Source of the DNA: an uncultured SAR86 cluster bacterium
GTDB lineage: Bacteria > Pseudomonadota > Gammaproteobacteria > Magnimaribacterales > Magnimaribacteraceae
Length of the DNA stretch: 64,000 bases
Assembly (NCBI GenBank): GCA_902604855.1
Contig: CACLAF010000001.1
Location: forward strand, 62,001-126,000
Direction: 5' to 3'
Made by a program: the position numbers and the translations under genes. The stretch's first letter is position 1. Every line of letters begins with the position of its first letter. Below are positions 33,041 to 43,552 of the stretch, one piece after another. Under the pieces are notes generated by a model that did no database searches, was not told where the DNA came from, and saw only the letters and a program-made list of their open reading frames with translations.

Positions 33041-34718
33041 CTTCTTTATCAGAATCTAGCATTTCTGCCTTAATAAGATCTCCGATATTAGACTTCGTGG
33101 CTTCTTCTATCTCTTTATTCTTAAGAGCATTATCTTTTAGCGCGCTCTTTTCTTCTTGTTTTTCCAATGCCCTTAGGGAAAGTATTATTTCTCTTTCTTT
33201 TCTATTGATATTAGCTATGACAACTTCAATTTCAGCACCCTCTTCTAATGGTGTTTCTGACATAGAATTTACATAGTCTTTCATTGGCAAGTAACCTCTA
33301 ACACCTTCAGTTAGCTCGAGATCAACTCTATCTTCGGTAGATCCGACAATCTTGGCGTTTACTCTTGAACCTTTTTTATTAGCGTCTGCATAATCTCCAA
33401 AACTATCAGATATTAATTGTTTCATTCCTAGAGATATTCTTTCTCTGTCTGCTTCTATAGAAAGAACTAATGCTTCAACTAGATCTCCCTTATTTAAGGA
33501 CCTAACTGATTCTTCACTTTCATCCCAGGAGATATCAGAAAGATGAACTAAACCATCTATTCCGCCATCAAGTTCAATAAAGACTCCAAAATCTGTAATA
33601 GATTTTATTGAACCAGAAATTTTATCGCCTTCTTTGTGTGTATGTTCAAACACTTGCCAAGGGTTTTCGCTTAACTGCTTTAATCCCAGAGATATTCTTC
33701 TCTTTTCTTCGTCAACCTCTAGAATCATTACCTCCAACTGGTCTTTCAATTGAACAACTTTAGAAGGGTGTATGTTTTTGTTAGTCCAATCTATTTCTGA
33801 AACGTGAACCAATCCCTCAACTCCTTTCTCAATCTCTGCGAAGAATCCATAGTCAGTTAGGTTTGTTACGGTTGCCATCACTGAAGTATTTATCGGGAAC
33901 TTAGATTCTATACTAACCCAAGGATCGTCTACCAATTGTTTAATACCGAGAGAAACCTTCTTCTGTTCAGGATCATATTTGATAATTTTTACATCCAGCT
34001 TTTCTCCAATTTTAATCGCCTCAGATGGATGATTGATTCTACTCCAAGAAATATCTGTAATGTGTAGAAGTCCGTCTATTCCACCCAAGTCAACAAAGGC
34101 TCCGTAATCGGTTAAGTTTTTAACAACCCCTTGAATCACTTGGCCTTCAGCTAAAGTTGCTAGCAGTTTCTCTCTTTCTTCAGAGTTTGCTTCTTGCAGA
34201 ACTGCCTTTCTAGAAAGAACGACATTATTTTTATCTTTGTCTAATTTGATAACCTTAAATTCTTCATAATTACCGACTAGGTGCTCTAAATCTTTTGTAG
34301 GGATAACTTCAGCTAAGGATCCTGGTAAAAAAGCCTTAATACCCTGAACATCTACAGTCATACCTCCTTTTACAGAACCAGTTATGAGGCCCTTGAGGAC
34401 GGATTCTTTAGCCAAGCAGTCTTCTATTCTCTTCCATACTTCTTGCTTGATAGCTTTTTCTCTTGAAACACGAGTATTTCCATGACCATCTTCAATAGCC
34501 TCAAGGGTTAGCTGAACTTCATCTCCTATTTTTAGTTCCAGCTCGCCAGATTCATTATAAAATTCAGATACTTGAACCACTGCTTCAGATTTTAATCCCA
34601 CATGAACCACTACATGGTTGTCTAATATATCTATAACAATGCCAGTCACTAGACTGCCTTGTTTCATAATTACCGTATTTAAATTCTCATCTAATAGTTG
34701 TTCAAAGCTTGCTGCCAT
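33033..34718 (-). CDS. rpsA: 30S ribosomal protein S1
   Basis: A 561-residue protein with six S1 RNA-binding repeats, visible as recurring G-x-V-x-x-I/L...G-A/F-F-V-x-L...G-L-H-I/V-S-x-I/L units (for example YGAFVDLGGIDGLLHITDISW and FGVFIELDGGIDGLVHLSDISW). The first two bind the ribosome and the others mRNA. An acidic tail ends the protein. S1 is important here because many genes in this window have weak Shine-Dalgarno sequences. Eight bases separate it from cmk. Confidence 0.97.
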   Translation of the reverse strand: MAASFEQLLDENLNTVIMKQGSLVTGIVIDILDNHVVVHVGLKSEAVVQVSEFYNESGELELKIGDEVQLTLEAIEDGHGNTRVSREKAIKQEVWKRIEDCLAKESVLKGLITGSVKGGMTVDVQGIKAFLPGSLAEVIPTKDLEHLVGNYEEFKVIKLDKDKNNVVLSRKAVLQEANSEEREKLLATLAEGQVIQGVVKNLTDYGAFVDLGGIDGLLHITDISWSRINHPSEAIKIGEKLDVKIIKYDPEQKKVSLGIKQLVDDPWVSIESKFPINTSVMATVTNLTDYGFFAEIEKGVEGLVHVSEIDWTNKNIHPSKVVQLKDQLEVMILEVDEEKRRISLGLKQLSENPWQVFEHTHKEGDKISGSIKSITDFGVFIELDGGIDGLVHLSDISWDESEESVRSLNKGDLVEALVLSIEADRERISLGMKQLISDSFGDYADANKKGSRVNAKIVGSTEDRVDLELTEGVRGYLPMKDYVNSMSETPLEEGAEIEVVIANINRKEREIILSLRALEKQEEKSALKDNALKNKEIEEATKSNIGDLIKAEMLDSDKEDE

Positions 34719-34726
34719 ATTGTCAT

Positions 34727-35389
34727 TTAAAGGTAAGTTTTTATTTCCTTTACCACTCCTTCAGGTTTTAAATTACTTGTATCAATTAACACAGAGTCTT
34801 CAGCAGGAACTAACGGAGAATGTTCTCTTTCCGTATCTTTACGATCCCTCTCCTCTAACTCATGTAAAAGGGTTCGCATGTTAACCTTCAAACCCTGTCT
34901 TTTCAACTGTGTTTGTCTTCTTTTAGCTCTTTCTTCTAATGAAGCAGTCAGAAAGATCTTATGTTTTGCATCAGAAAAAATGACAGTACCCATGTCTCTT
35001 CCGTCGGCAATTAAGCCAGGTAGCTGCATAAAATCTCTTTGACAGGGCTTAATAAACTCTCTTATCACAGGCTCTGCAGCTAAAGTAGAAGTTAATTTAG
35101 CCATCTCTTCTGTTCTTACTATCGATGTAATGTCCTCATTTTCAAACAAAACCTTCACGGGCTCACCTGGTGTTCCTGGATCAAATGAAACTTTAAATCT
35201 CTCTTTTAATAAATTTTGATTTTCTTCGAAGTTATCTAAATTGATATTATTTTCCTTCATAAAATAAGCCAATGTTCGGTACAAAGCTCCGCTATCTAAA
35301 ATATTCCAATCCAGTTCAAGTGCTAGCATCTGGGCAATTGTTCCTTTACCTGCACCACTTGGACCATCAATTGTTATAACGGTTATCAT
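34727..35389 (-). CDS. cmk: Cytidylate kinase
   Basis: Phosphorylates CMP and dCMP. The 220-residue protein has the P-loop TIDGPSGAGKGTIAQMLA (6-23), DSGALYRTLAY, ADGRDMGTVIFSDA and the lid region EERAKRRQTQLK. It overlaps the aroA stop by ATGA and is followed by rpsA; aroA-cmk-rpsA-ihfB is a conserved order. Confidence 0.96.
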   Translation of the reverse strand: MITVITIDGPSGAGKGTIAQMLALELDWNILDSGALYRTLAYFMKENNINLDNFEENQNLLKERFKVSFDPGTPGEPVKVLFENEDITSIVRTEEMAKLTSTLAAEPVIREFIKPCQRDFMQLPGLIADGRDMGTVIFSDAKHKIFLTASLEERAKRRQTQLKRQGLKVNMRTLLHELEERDRKDTEREHSPLVPAEDSVLIDTSNLKPEGVVKEIKTYL

Positions 35390-36720
35390 GAATGTTCCTC
35401 TAAACTAATATTCAAGCCTACTTGATCAGCAATCTTTAAAAATGTTGGAAATGAAGTATTTACATTATCAGTATTTAAAATAAGTGACTCCTGATCAAAA
35501 AGACTGCACGCAATTGCTGAAGACATTGCTATTCTGTGGTCACCGAAAGATTCTATTATCCCTCCTGTATAAGAACTGAGAGTATTATTTTCATCAAGAC
35601 CATTTATATCCATTCCATCTTGATACATATTAAAATCAACACCAAGTGATTTAAGAACATCTCCCATAGCCTCTAGTCTATCAGACTCTTTATACCGTAA
35701 TTCTTCCGCATCCCTCACAGCAGTTGAGCCAGATGACATTGCCGCGGCGACAAAGAAGGAAGGTAACTCATCTATCAAATTAGGTACTAACTTAGTATCA
35801 AGATTTATACCTTTTAGTTTTGAGAATTTAACTTTTAAATCAGCACGAGGTTCAAATTCTCCAGTTTTGTTAATAATGTCTATCTCAGCCCCCATTTCCT
35901 GAAAGGCTTTTAATAATGCTATTCGAGTTTCATTCATACCTACATTTTTAATTATTAGATTTGAATTAGGGATTATCAATGCTGCCAAAATAAAGAAAGC
36001 TGCAGAAGAAAAGTCTCCTGGAATATCAATTTCTGTGCTTTTTAAGTTTGTAGGAGAATACATTTCTATATCTCTTCCATCGTCAGTATCTCGAATACTC
36101 AAAGGCACTCCAAATTGCTTGAACATTATTTCTGTATGGTTACGAGTTGTTTGTCTCTCTCTAACAATTGTCTTTCCTTCAGAGTAAAGACTTGCAAATA
36201 AAATGCACGATTTCACTTGAGCGCTCGCAATAGGAAGATCATAGTTTATTGAATTAAGCTTATCTGACATACCAATTTCTAAAGGAGGTCTTCCTGAGTT
36301 TTGAGACTTGATATTTGCACCCATCAAAGACAGAGGTTCTATGATTCTATTCATAGGTCTAGAGGATAAAGACTCATCTCCTATAAGAGTAGAAGAAAAC
36401 TTCTGGGCAGATAATATTCCACTTAACAACCTAATAGATGTTCCAGAATTACCCAAGTTAATCTCTTTTTTTGGTTCCATCAATCCGTATAAACCTGAAC
36501 CATGAACTACTATTTCATCGTTATTTGTCTCAAAATTAATACCCATGTCTTGGAAGGCAAGTTTGGTGGCTAAACAATCTTCTCCTTCTAAGAATCCATA
36601 GATTTTTGATTCTCCTTCTGCTAAAGATGAACACATTATCGACCTATGAGATATAGACTTGTCCCCAGGAATTGTTATTTCGCCCCTCACACCCTTTCCT
36701 TTCTTAACTTTAAAGTTCAT
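35386..36720 (-). CDS. aroA: 3-phosphoshikimate 1-carboxyvinyltransferase (EPSP synthase)
   Basis: Sixth step of the shikimate pathway. 444 residues with PGDKSISHRSIMCSSLA (18-34), LGNSGTSIRLLSGIL, IASAQVKSCILFA, the PEP-binding RPMNRIIEPL, and the C-terminal SFGDHRIAMSSAIA. N-terminal KGVRGEITIPGDKS is standard. It overlaps tyrA by 11 bases and cmk by four. In Pseudomonas relatives the tyrA and aroA genes are fused; here they are separate overlapping genes. Confidence 0.96.
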   Translation of the reverse strand: MNFKVKKGKGVRGEITIPGDKSISHRSIMCSSLAEGESKIYGFLEGEDCLATKLAFQDMGINFETNNDEIVVHGSGLYGLMEPKKEINLGNSGTSIRLLSGILSAQKFSSTLIGDESLSSRPMNRIIEPLSLMGANIKSQNSGRPPLEIGMSDKLNSINYDLPIASAQVKSCILFASLYSEGKTIVRERQTTRNHTEIMFKQFGVPLSIRDTDDGRDIEMYSPTNLKSTEIDIPGDFSSAAFFILAALIIPNSNLIIKNVGMNETRIALLKAFQEMGAEIDIINKTGEFEPRADLKVKFSKLKGINLDTKLVPNLIDELPSFFVAAAMSSGSTAVRDAEELRYKESDRLEAMGDVLKSLGVDFNMYQDGMDINGLDENNTLSSYTGGIIESFGDHRIAMSSAIACSLFDQESLILNTDNVNTSFPTFLKIADQVGLNISLEEHS

Positions 36721-37591
36721 CAGATTTGACTGAATTATCTCTCAATATCTTTACTCTATTAAAGTAATCAACAAGAGCTTTCTCATCTTTTTTCTTAATT
36801 AGACCCTTTAAATTTGTAAGACTTTCTTCAAAATCCTCTATTGATTCCAAAATATTTTGATGATTAGAAATCATAATGTCTTTCCACATAAGTGGATCGC
36901 TAGAAGCAATACGAGTGTAATCCTCCAGACTTCCACCAGAGAAATCAAAAGTTTTATCACCTAAATTTTTAAATAAGCTTTCGGTTAGAGAGTAAGATAT
37001 TACATGCGGTAAATGACTGGTTTTAGAAAACAAAAAGTCATGATCTTTGTAGGAAAGAATCCTTGAAGATGATCCAAGCAATCTCCAAAAATTAATGACT
37101 TTATCGATATCATTCTGATTATTTTTTTCATGAGGTGAAATTACGACCACTTTCTTTTCAAATAGAGCTTTCTTAGAATTGTGTAAACTGCTTTTTTCAG
37201 AACCTGCGATTGGATGGGATAAAACAAAGTTGCCTAAAATGTCACTAAACTCATCTGACAGGGTATTAAAAATTTCTGTTTTTGTACTGAGAGTGTCAGT
37301 AAATATTGTATTTTGTGAAGGTAAGTGTTTTTTGACAGAGTTCAAAGCCTTTTTGAAGGACAAAACTGGAACGCAAAATATTACTAATAGGTTTTTAGAG
37401 TTTTTAAGATCAATTTCCTTGTCATTGGTCACAAGACCTTTTTTATTTGCTTCTTTGAGTATTTCTAGATTTTTTTCAAACCCATATACATTAGCTGAAT
37501 AATCAATCTCTTTGATTTTCTTCGCAATCGATCCGCCGATTAGTCCTAAACCAACAATTACGATATTATCAAATTCTTTTATGTTGCTCAT
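36710..37591 (-). CDS. tyrA: Prephenate/arogenate dehydrogenase
   Basis: Oxidative decarboxylation in tyrosine synthesis. 293 residues; NAD-binding IVGLGLIGGSIAKKI (12-26), TDTLSTKTEIFN, SHPIAGSEKSS with the substrate-binding His, LFEKKVVVISPHE, and FSKTSHLPHVISYSL. It is the monofunctional form without a chorismate mutase domain; that activity comes from pheA next door. Six bases after hisC. Confidence 0.93.
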   Translation of the reverse strand: MSNIKEFDNIVIVGLGLIGGSIAKKIKEIDYSANVYGFEKNLEILKEANKKGLVTNDKEIDLKNSKNLLVIFCVPVLSFKKALNSVKKHLPSQNTIFTDTLSTKTEIFNTLSDEFSDILGNFVLSHPIAGSEKSSLHNSKKALFEKKVVVISPHEKNNQNDIDKVINFWRLLGSSSRILSYKDHDFLFSKTSHLPHVISYSLTESLFKNLGDKTFDFSGGSLEDYTRIASSDPLMWKDIMISNHQNILESIEDFEESLTNLKGLIKKKDEKALVDYFNRVKILRDNSVKSDEL

Positions 37592-37597
37592 CTAACT

Positions 37598-38686
37598 CTA
37601 AGTTAGTTTTAATTTCTCTAGAAAAAGAAGATTTTCTTCTGGCAAGCCTATAGAGACTCTTAAGAAATTAGGCATCTTATATACGCCCAAGGATCTAACT
37701 ATTACTCCTTCATGAAGTAATTTATTAAAGGCATCGTTTGAATCTTTCTTGCAGTCAAAGGATATAAAATTTGCTCTACTGGGGAGATATTCGTATCCTT
37801 GAGAATTAAGACCCTCATAAAGTACTTTCTTTTGCTCAGAGTTTAGTTGAAGGCATTTATTCATGTATTCGTCATCTTCCAAAGCTTTTTCTGCAGCATA
37901 TAGAGCAAGGGAATTAGCATTAAATGGTTGTCTTACTCTATTAAGGTAATTAGCTATATCTTCTGATGAAACAGAAAAGCCAACTCTAAATCCGGCAAGG
38001 CCGTAAGCTTTTGAAAAACTTCTACTCATTATAAGATTTGGAAATCTTTTTAAGATATCAAAATTAGCATCTCTAGTTTCGAACGAAGAGTAGTCAAAAT
38101 AAGCTTGATCTAATAATACTATTATGTCCTCAGGTACTTTTTCTAAAAAATCCAGCAACTCTTCAAGCTCAACGAAAGAACCAGTTGGATTATTAGGATT
38201 AGCTATAAAGATTAATTTTGTATTTTCTTCTATTGCCTTGAGCATCGCTTCCAAATCATGAGAAAAGTCCTTAGCCGGGACTTCTATGCCTTTTGCTCCA
38301 ACAGCTTTTACAACTAATGGATAAACAGCGAATGCATGTTTAGAGTAAATAGCACTATCATCAGGTCCTAAAAAACTACGAGCAATAAACTCGATTATGT
38401 CATTAGATCCATTACCGATTGTTACTTGATTTGGTGAAGTATTAAATTTTTTAGCAATACTGTCTTTCAGCCTAGTTGCATTCCCATCTGGATATCTATG
38501 AGTTTCTTTCAAAATTGTATCTATTGACTGCAAAACCAATGGACTGGGGCCTATGGGATTCTCATTACTGGCTAGTTTAATTGCATTCTTGATTCCAATT
38601 TCCCTTTCTAGATCTTCAATTGGCTTGCCAGGTTCATAAGGACTGAGACTATGTACTCCTTTGTTAACTAATTTTTTTAAATCCAT
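37598..38686 (-). CDS. hisC: Histidinol-phosphate / aromatic aminotransferase
   Basis: A 362-residue class I/II PLP aminotransferase of the HisC group: LASNENPIGPSPLV (35-48), YPDGNATRLKDSIA, IGNGSNDIIEFIAR, FIANPNNPTGSF, LDQAYFDYS and the PLP lysine in SRSFSKAYGLAGFRVG. It sits between pheA and tyrA, the place of hisC2 in Pseudomonas, where it is thought to transaminate aromatic precursors as well as histidinol phosphate. No other his gene is nearby, which supports the aromatic role. Confidence 0.9.
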   Translation of the reverse strand: MDLKKLVNKGVHSLSPYEPGKPIEDLEREIGIKNAIKLASNENPIGPSPLVLQSIDTILKETHRYPDGNATRLKDSIAKKFNTSPNQVTIGNGSNDIIEFIARSFLGPDDSAIYSKHAFAVYPLVVKAVGAKGIEVPAKDFSHDLEAMLKAIEENTKLIFIANPNNPTGSFVELEELLDFLEKVPEDIIVLLDQAYFDYSSFETRDANFDILKRFPNLIMSRSFSKAYGLAGFRVGFSVSSEDIANYLNRVRQPFNANSLALYAAEKALEDDEYMNKCLQLNSEQKKVLYEGLNSQGYEYLPSRANFISFDCKKDSNDAFNKLLHEGVIVRSLGVYKMPNFLRVSIGLPEENLLFLEKLKLT

Positions 38687-38689
38687 AAA

Positions 38690-39766
38690 TTAACCTAATG
38701 ATTTGGGGTAAGAACCAAGAATCTTTAACTCGATTTCCTTATTGGCTAGGCTTGATAATAATTCTTTTAAGAGGTCCTCATCTTTGTGTCCATCAAAATC
38801 TATAAAGAATGAATACTGCCACTTGTTTACTTTTGAAGGTCTATATGTCAAGTGAGACAAGTTAACATTTAATTTATTAAAGGGCTCCAGTAAAGAATAG
38901 AGAGCACCCTCTTCATTCTTAGTGGTAGCCATAATAGACGTTTTATCAGAATCAGTTTGTCCCGATTCTATATTACCTATAGTTAAAAAACGGGTTGTAT
39001 TGCTCGAATAGTCTTCAATATCCTTACTAAGAATATCTAAACCATATTTCTTTGCGGCGAGTTCTCCTGCAATAGCAATGACTGTATTATCCTCTGTGAC
39101 ATTTGACGCTGCTTGAGCATTACTACTTACACTGACTAATTTCACTCCTGGACAATAAGACTCTAACCATACTCTGCATTGTCCTAGAGTTTGTTCATGA
39201 GCATGAATCTCAAATCCATTTTTAGGCAATGGTTTATTATGTCCCAATAGATTGTGATGGATTTCCATTTCTATCTCGCCACAAATTTTAAGATTGAACT
39301 CACTTAGACAATCCAAAGTGGAATTAACAGATCCTTCAGTAGAATTTTCTATTGGCACAATACCAAAATCAGATTCTCCACGATCAACAGATTCAAAAAT
39401 TGAGCGAATGGTCTCTTCAGGAATCTTGTCCACTGATTTACCAAATTGGCCTTGAAGCGCTGATTCTGAAAATGTCCCTTCTGGACCTAAATAAGAAATT
39501 GTGAAAGTTGATTCAGTTGATCTGCAACTTGAAATTATCTCATTAAAAACGTTTATGACTTGTTCTGACTCCAAAGGTCCTTCATTTAAATCCATTACCC
39601 TCTTTAAAATTGAAGATTCTCTAGCGGGTTTATATTTAATAGAATCTTCTTTAGCCTGCCCGGCTTGAATAGCTAGTTCTGCACGATCATTTAGTAAAGA
39701 TAGTATTTGGATATCAAGAGAATCAATTTTGTCTCTGATTTTAGATAGATCGCTGTTTTTAGGCAT
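38690..39766 (-). CDS. pheA: Chorismate mutase / prephenate dehydratase (P-protein)
   Basis: A 358-residue bifunctional enzyme of phenylalanine synthesis. Residues about 5-90 are an AroQ mutase (IRDKIDSLDIQILSLLNDRAELA, then KPARESSILKRV); about 95-270 the dehydratase (SYLGPEGTFSESALQGQFG, GIVPIENSTEGSVNSTLD, SSNAQAA, NTTRFLTIG with the key Thr-Arg-Phe); about 275-358 an ACT domain (GALYSLLEPFNKLNVNLSHLTYRPSK) for feedback by phenylalanine. Six bases after serC. Confidence 0.96.
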   Translation of the reverse strand: MPKNSDLSKIRDKIDSLDIQILSLLNDRAELAIQAGQAKEDSIKYKPARESSILKRVMDLNEGPLESEQVINVFNEIISSCRSTESTFTISYLGPEGTFSESALQGQFGKSVDKIPEETIRSIFESVDRGESDFGIVPIENSTEGSVNSTLDCLSEFNLKICGEIEMEIHHNLLGHNKPLPKNGFEIHAHEQTLGQCRVWLESYCPGVKLVSVSSNAQAASNVTEDNTVIAIAGELAAKKYGLDILSKDIEDYSSNTTRFLTIGNIESGQTDSDKTSIMATTKNEEGALYSLLEPFNKLNVNLSHLTYRPSKVNKWQYSFFIDFDGHKDEDLLKELLSSLANKEIELKILGSYPKSLG

Positions 39767-39772
39767 CCCAAA

Positions 39773-40852
39773 TTAACTATATTCTTTTTGAAAGACATCC
39801 ATAAATTCAATTAAGGCATCTACTGCTTCTTCAGGAAGACCGTTGTATATACTAGCTCTCATACCTCCAACAGATCTGTGACCCTTCAAAGCCAACAAAC
39901 CAGCTTCTTTAGATAACTCAAGGAACTTGTCATTTAAATCTTCATTTCCTAGTAAAAATGGAACATTCATAATCGATCTATTTTCTATATTTATATTATT
40001 TGAATAGAAATCTGAAGAATCAATATAGTCATATAACTTATTGGCTTTTCTATTATTTACTATAGAAATGGCTTTGACTCCTCCCATGGATTTAAGCCAT
40101 TTAAATACTTTACCAGCTACATACCAAGCAAAAGTTGGAGGAGTATTAGACATAGACTCACCTTCATTAATTAGAGTGTAATTTAGAAGATTGGGAGTAA
40201 TGGATTGCGCCTTTCCCAATAAATCTTTCTTTACAATCACAAAACCGAGACCAGAAGGACCAATATTTTTTTGAGCTCCTCCATAAATTAAGGAGAATTT
40301 ACTTACATCAATCGGTTCAGAAAGAATACCTGAAGAATAATCAGCTACAACAGGTATCTCACAGTTATATAGTGTTCTTAAACACAAACCACCAATGGTT
40401 TCATTAGGGGTGTAATGCACATAAGATGAATTATCAGAAAACTTCCAAGAATCTTGAGCAGGAAAGTATTTAAAATCTTCTTCTTCAGAGGTGGCAGCGA
40501 TATTAACATTTGTATATCTTTCAGCCTCTTTGATGGAACGTTTGGCCCAGTGTCCGCTATTTACATAATCAACATTACCCTCCGGAGATGCTAAATTTAA
40601 AGGTACCATAGCATTTTGCATAGTTGCTCCTCCATGTGTGAATAACACAGCATATTCGTCAGAAATAGATAATAAATCTCGAAAGTCGCTTTCGGCTTGT
40701 TTAGCTATTTCTATGAACTCTGGACTTCTGTGACTTATTTCCATTACAGACAATCCAAGACCATTCCAATCTAATAGCTCTTCTTGGACCTCTGTTAAAA
40801 CAGATTCCGGCATTGTTGCCGGACCGGCACCAAAATTAAATTTTCTTGGCAT
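39773..40852 (-). CDS. serC: Phosphoserine aminotransferase
   Basis: Second step of serine synthesis, also used in pyridoxal phosphate synthesis. 359 residues; FNFGAGPATMPESVL (5-19), MEISHRSPEF, THGGATMQNAMVPLNL, HYTPNETIGGL, the PLP lysine in YGGAQKNIGPSGLGFVIV, and GGMRASIYNGLPEEAV near the end. It shares one base with the gyrA stop and leads into pheA. Confidence 0.97.
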   Translation of the reverse strand: MPRKFNFGAGPATMPESVLTEVQEELLDWNGLGLSVMEISHRSPEFIEIAKQAESDFRDLLSISDEYAVLFTHGGATMQNAMVPLNLASPEGNVDYVNSGHWAKRSIKEAERYTNVNIAATSEEEDFKYFPAQDSWKFSDNSSYVHYTPNETIGGLCLRTLYNCEIPVVADYSSGILSEPIDVSKFSLIYGGAQKNIGPSGLGFVIVKKDLLGKAQSITPNLLNYTLINEGESMSNTPPTFAWYVAGKVFKWLKSMGGVKAISIVNNRKANKLYDYIDSSDFYSNNINIENRSIMNVPFLLGNEDLNDKFLELSKEAGLLALKGHRSVGGMRASIYNGLPEEAVDALIEFMDVFQKEYS

Positions 40853-43395
40853 TATTCATCTCCTATGAACTCTTCACTTATAGGAGCAATGCTAATTAAC
40901 TTTTCTGAATCTTTTAATCTAATCACGGTAACGCCTTGGGTATTTCTTCCAATAATATTCACCTCCGATACTCTGGTTCTAACCAACATACCTTTATCGG
41001 ATATGAGCATTAATTCATCATCTTCAGTAACTTGAGCAGCTCCAATTAACTGACCATTTCTTTCAGAAATTTGCATTGCAATAACTCCCTTGGCTCCTCG
41101 TCTAGTTTTTCTGAAATCAATAGATTTTGAACGTTTTCCATATCCGTTTTCGCTTACTGTAAAGATACTAGCCTCTTCCTCTGGAATTATTAAGGAAATT
41201 ACATACTGTTCTTTTTCCAGCTTGATCCCTCTAACTCCTTTAGCAGTTCTTCCCATAGATCTTACTTCTGTTTCAGAAAAATGGGCTGCCTTCCCGGCAT
41301 TAGTAACCAACATAACAAATTTGCTACCATCAGTAACAGTGGTCCCAACAAGCTCATCATCACCTTCTAGAGTTATTGCTCTTTTACCGCCTTTTCTTTG
41401 ATTTTGAAATTCTGTTAATACAGTCTTTTTGACTGTCCCAGCTCGGGTGGCCATTAAAATGAAATGCTGGTCATCATATTCCTCCACGGGCACCATGCTT
41501 GTTATTCTCTCACCCTCACTGAGTTGTATTAGATTTACTAGAGGTCGACCTTTCGCAGCACGTCCAGCAGAAGGAATCTCATATACTTTCAACCAGTAAA
41601 CTTGTCCTAAGTTAGAAAAGCATAGAAGTGTTGTATGTGTATTTGCCACTAATAGCTGTTCAACAAAATCTTCATCTTTAACTGATGCGGCAGTCTTTCC
41701 GGTTCCTCCTCTTCTCTGTGCCCTATATTCTTCTAGTGGTTGAGTCTTGGCATAACCTTCATGAGAAATAGTTACCACTCTATCTTCGGGAGTGATCAGA
41801 TCAGCTTCAGTTAGATCTGCTGCTGAATCTTGTATTTCAGTTCGTCTATCATCCTTATATTTCTCTTGAACTTCCAAAAGTTCTTCTTTAACAACCTCAA
41901 TTAATCTTTCGGAGTCTCCAAGTATTTCTAGCAAATATGCTATGTGATCTATTATGTCTTCGTATTCTTTAATTAACTTATCTTGCTCAAGGCCAGTAAG
42001 CCTCTGCAATCTCATATCCAATATTGCTTGAGCTTGCTGTTCAGATAATTGATAAGTCTTTCCGATTAGACCAACAGAATTATCAGTTACATCAATTTTA
42101 CAAGCATCTGGTCCAGCCTTTTCAAGCATTGCAGTTATTTTTCCTGGTTTCCATTTTTTTGAGAGTAATTTCTTCTTTGCTTCCGATCCCTCTTTTGATT
42201 TCTTGATAAGGTCTATCATCTCATCAATATTAGCCAATGCTATGGTAAGACCTTCTAAGATGTGCCCTCTTTCTTTTGCTTTTCTTAAATCGAAAAATGT
42301 TCTTCGAGAAACAACTTCTTTTCTATGGTTGAAGAAAACTGAAAGTATTGATTTAAGATTTAGTAACTTTGGCTCTCCATCAATTAATGCAACATTATTA
42401 ATGCCAAAAACAGTTTGCATCTGAGTTTGAGAATATAGATTGTTGAGAACTACATCTGGAATTTGACCTGATTTCAGTTCAATGACCACCCTAATTCCAT
42501 CCTTATCAGATTCATCTCTTATATCTCTTATGCCTTCTAACTTTTTATCCCTAGAAAGCTCAGCTATTTTTTCAATCAATCTGGCTTTTACTACTTGATA
42601 GGGCATCTCGGTAATAATAATTTTCGCCTTATCTTTTTCTTCATCTTCAAATTCAGTTTTAGCTCTTATTTTTACTCGCCCTCTACCTGTTTCGTAAGCA
42701 CTTACGATTCCAGCCTTACCATTAATGATTGCTCCTGTAGGAAAATCTGGTCCAGGTATAAATTCCATTAGCTCTTGTACTGAAATTTCTGGGTTGTCTA
42801 TATATGCTAAACAAGCAGACAGAGACTCATTCAAGTTATGAGGTGCCATATTTGTAGCCATCCCGACAGCGATTCCTGCAGAACCATTCACGAGCATATT
42901 TGGAATCTTAGTGGGTAAAACTTCTGGCATCATTTCAGTGCCATCATAATTCTCTACATAATTAACTGTTTCCTTTTCAAGATCTGCCAATAACTCCTGA
43001 GATATTCGGGCCATTCTGACTTCTGTGTATCTTTGTGCAGCCGGTCCATCTCCATCCATAGATCCAAAATTCCCTTGTCCATCTACTAAGGGATATCGAA
43101 GAGACCACCATTGAGCCATTCTTACAATAGTTTCATAAGCAGCGCTGTCTCCATGAGGATGATATTTACCAATAACATCTCCAACTATTCTGGCTGACTT
43201 CTTGTGCGGTCGACCAAAATCATTATTTAAGACATGCATTGCGTAGAGAACCCGGCGATGGACAGGCTTCAATCCATCTCTTGCGTCAGGCAAGGCCCTG
43301 CCTACAATTACGCTCATGGCATAATCAAGATAAGATTGTTTCAGCTCTTGTCCTATATCTACAGGAACTATTTCCTTAGCAGCAATTTCACCCAT
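40852..43395 (-). CDS. gyrA: DNA gyrase subunit A
   Basis: Breakage-rejoining subunit of gyrase, 847 residues (E. coli 875). Catalytic Tyr123 lies in [13 protein letters not shown]; the quinolone-resistance region reads [15 protein letters not shown], with Ser84 kept and Glu at the usual Asp87 position. The C-terminal six-bladed domain begins with the GyrA box, here QRRGGTG (about residue 558), where the sixth position is usually Lys or Arg. [18 protein letters not shown] and [13 protein letters not shown] are standard. No clear Shine-Dalgarno sequence precedes the ATG. Confidence 0.97.
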   Translation of the reverse strand: MGEIAAKEIVPVDIGQELKQSYLDYAMSVIVGRALPDARDGLKPVHRRVLYAMHVLNNDFGRPHKKSARIVGDVIGKYHPHGDSAAYETIVRMAQWWSLRYPLVDGQGNFGSMDGDGPAAQRYTEVRMARISQELLADLEKETVNYVENYDGTEMMPEVLPTKIPNMLVNGSAGIAVGMATNMAPHNLNESLSACLAYIDNPEISVQELMEFIPGPDFPTGAIINGKAGIVSAYETGRGRVKIRAKTEFEDEEKDKAKIIITEMPYQVVKARLIEKIAELSRDKKLEGIRDIRDESDKDGIRVVIELKSGQIPDVVLNNLYSQTQMQTVFGINNVALIDGEPKLLNLKSILSVFFNHRKEVVSRRTFFDLRKAKERGHILEGLTIALANIDEMIDLIKKSKEGSEAKKKLLSKKWKPGKITAMLEKAGPDACKIDVTDNSVGLIGKTYQLSEQQAQAILDMRLQRLTGLEQDKLIKEYEDIIDHIAYLLEILGDSERLIEVVKEELLEVQEKYKDDRRTEIQDSAADLTEADLITPEDRVVTISHEGYAKTQPLEEYRAQRRGGTGKTAASVKDEDFVEQLLVANTHTTLLCFSNLGQVYWLKVYEIPSAGRAAKGRPLVNLIQLSEGERITSMVPVEEYDDQHFILMATRAGTVKKTVLTEFQNQRKGGKRAITLEGDDELVGTTVTDGSKFVMLVTNAGKAAHFSETEVRSMGRTAKGVRGIKLEKEQYVISLIIPEEEASIFTVSENGYGKRSKSIDFRKTRRGAKGVIAMQISERNGQLIGAAQVTEDDELMLISDKGMLVRTRVSEVNIIGRNTQGVTVIRLKDSEKLISIAPISEEFIGDE

Positions 43396-43493
43396 AATTT
43401 AGACCCAAAAATTTAATAATTTGTTGAAATAATAGGAAAATCCTTCAAAAGAAAGAGAAATATTTTGGCATGGTTTTCGCAGTATCAACTTAA

Positions 43494-43514
43494 GTCAATT
43501 TTAGCATAATTGAC
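43494..43514 (-). promoter_or_regulatory. Candidate gyrA promoter overlapping a palindrome
   Basis: On the minus strand TGCTAAAAT (43498-43506) is an extended -10 (TGnTAAAAT), about 100 bases before the gyrA start. It is embedded in a perfect inverted repeat, GTCAATT, seven-base loop, AATTGAC. A good -35 is not visible, as is common for extended -10 promoters. The palindrome could serve a regulator or supercoiling response; that is speculation. Confidence 0.4.
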
Positions 43515-43524
43515 CGCAAAAATC

Positions 43525-43538
43525 GCTTAAAAATAAGC
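43525..43538 (-). terminator. Weak hairpin after pntB
   Basis: Just past the pntB stop the minus strand has GCTTA, four-base loop, TAAGC, followed by GATTTTTGC. The stem is short and A+T-rich, so termination would be inefficient. It may partly separate the pnt operon from gyrA. Confidence 0.3.
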
Positions 43539-43552
43539 TAAAAAGAGAGTGA

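Noticed and set aside
43453-43493. Possible terminators or small RNA upstream of gyrA
   Set aside because: Apart from one weak hairpin and the palindrome, no stem with a run of T follows; no known RNA family recognised.
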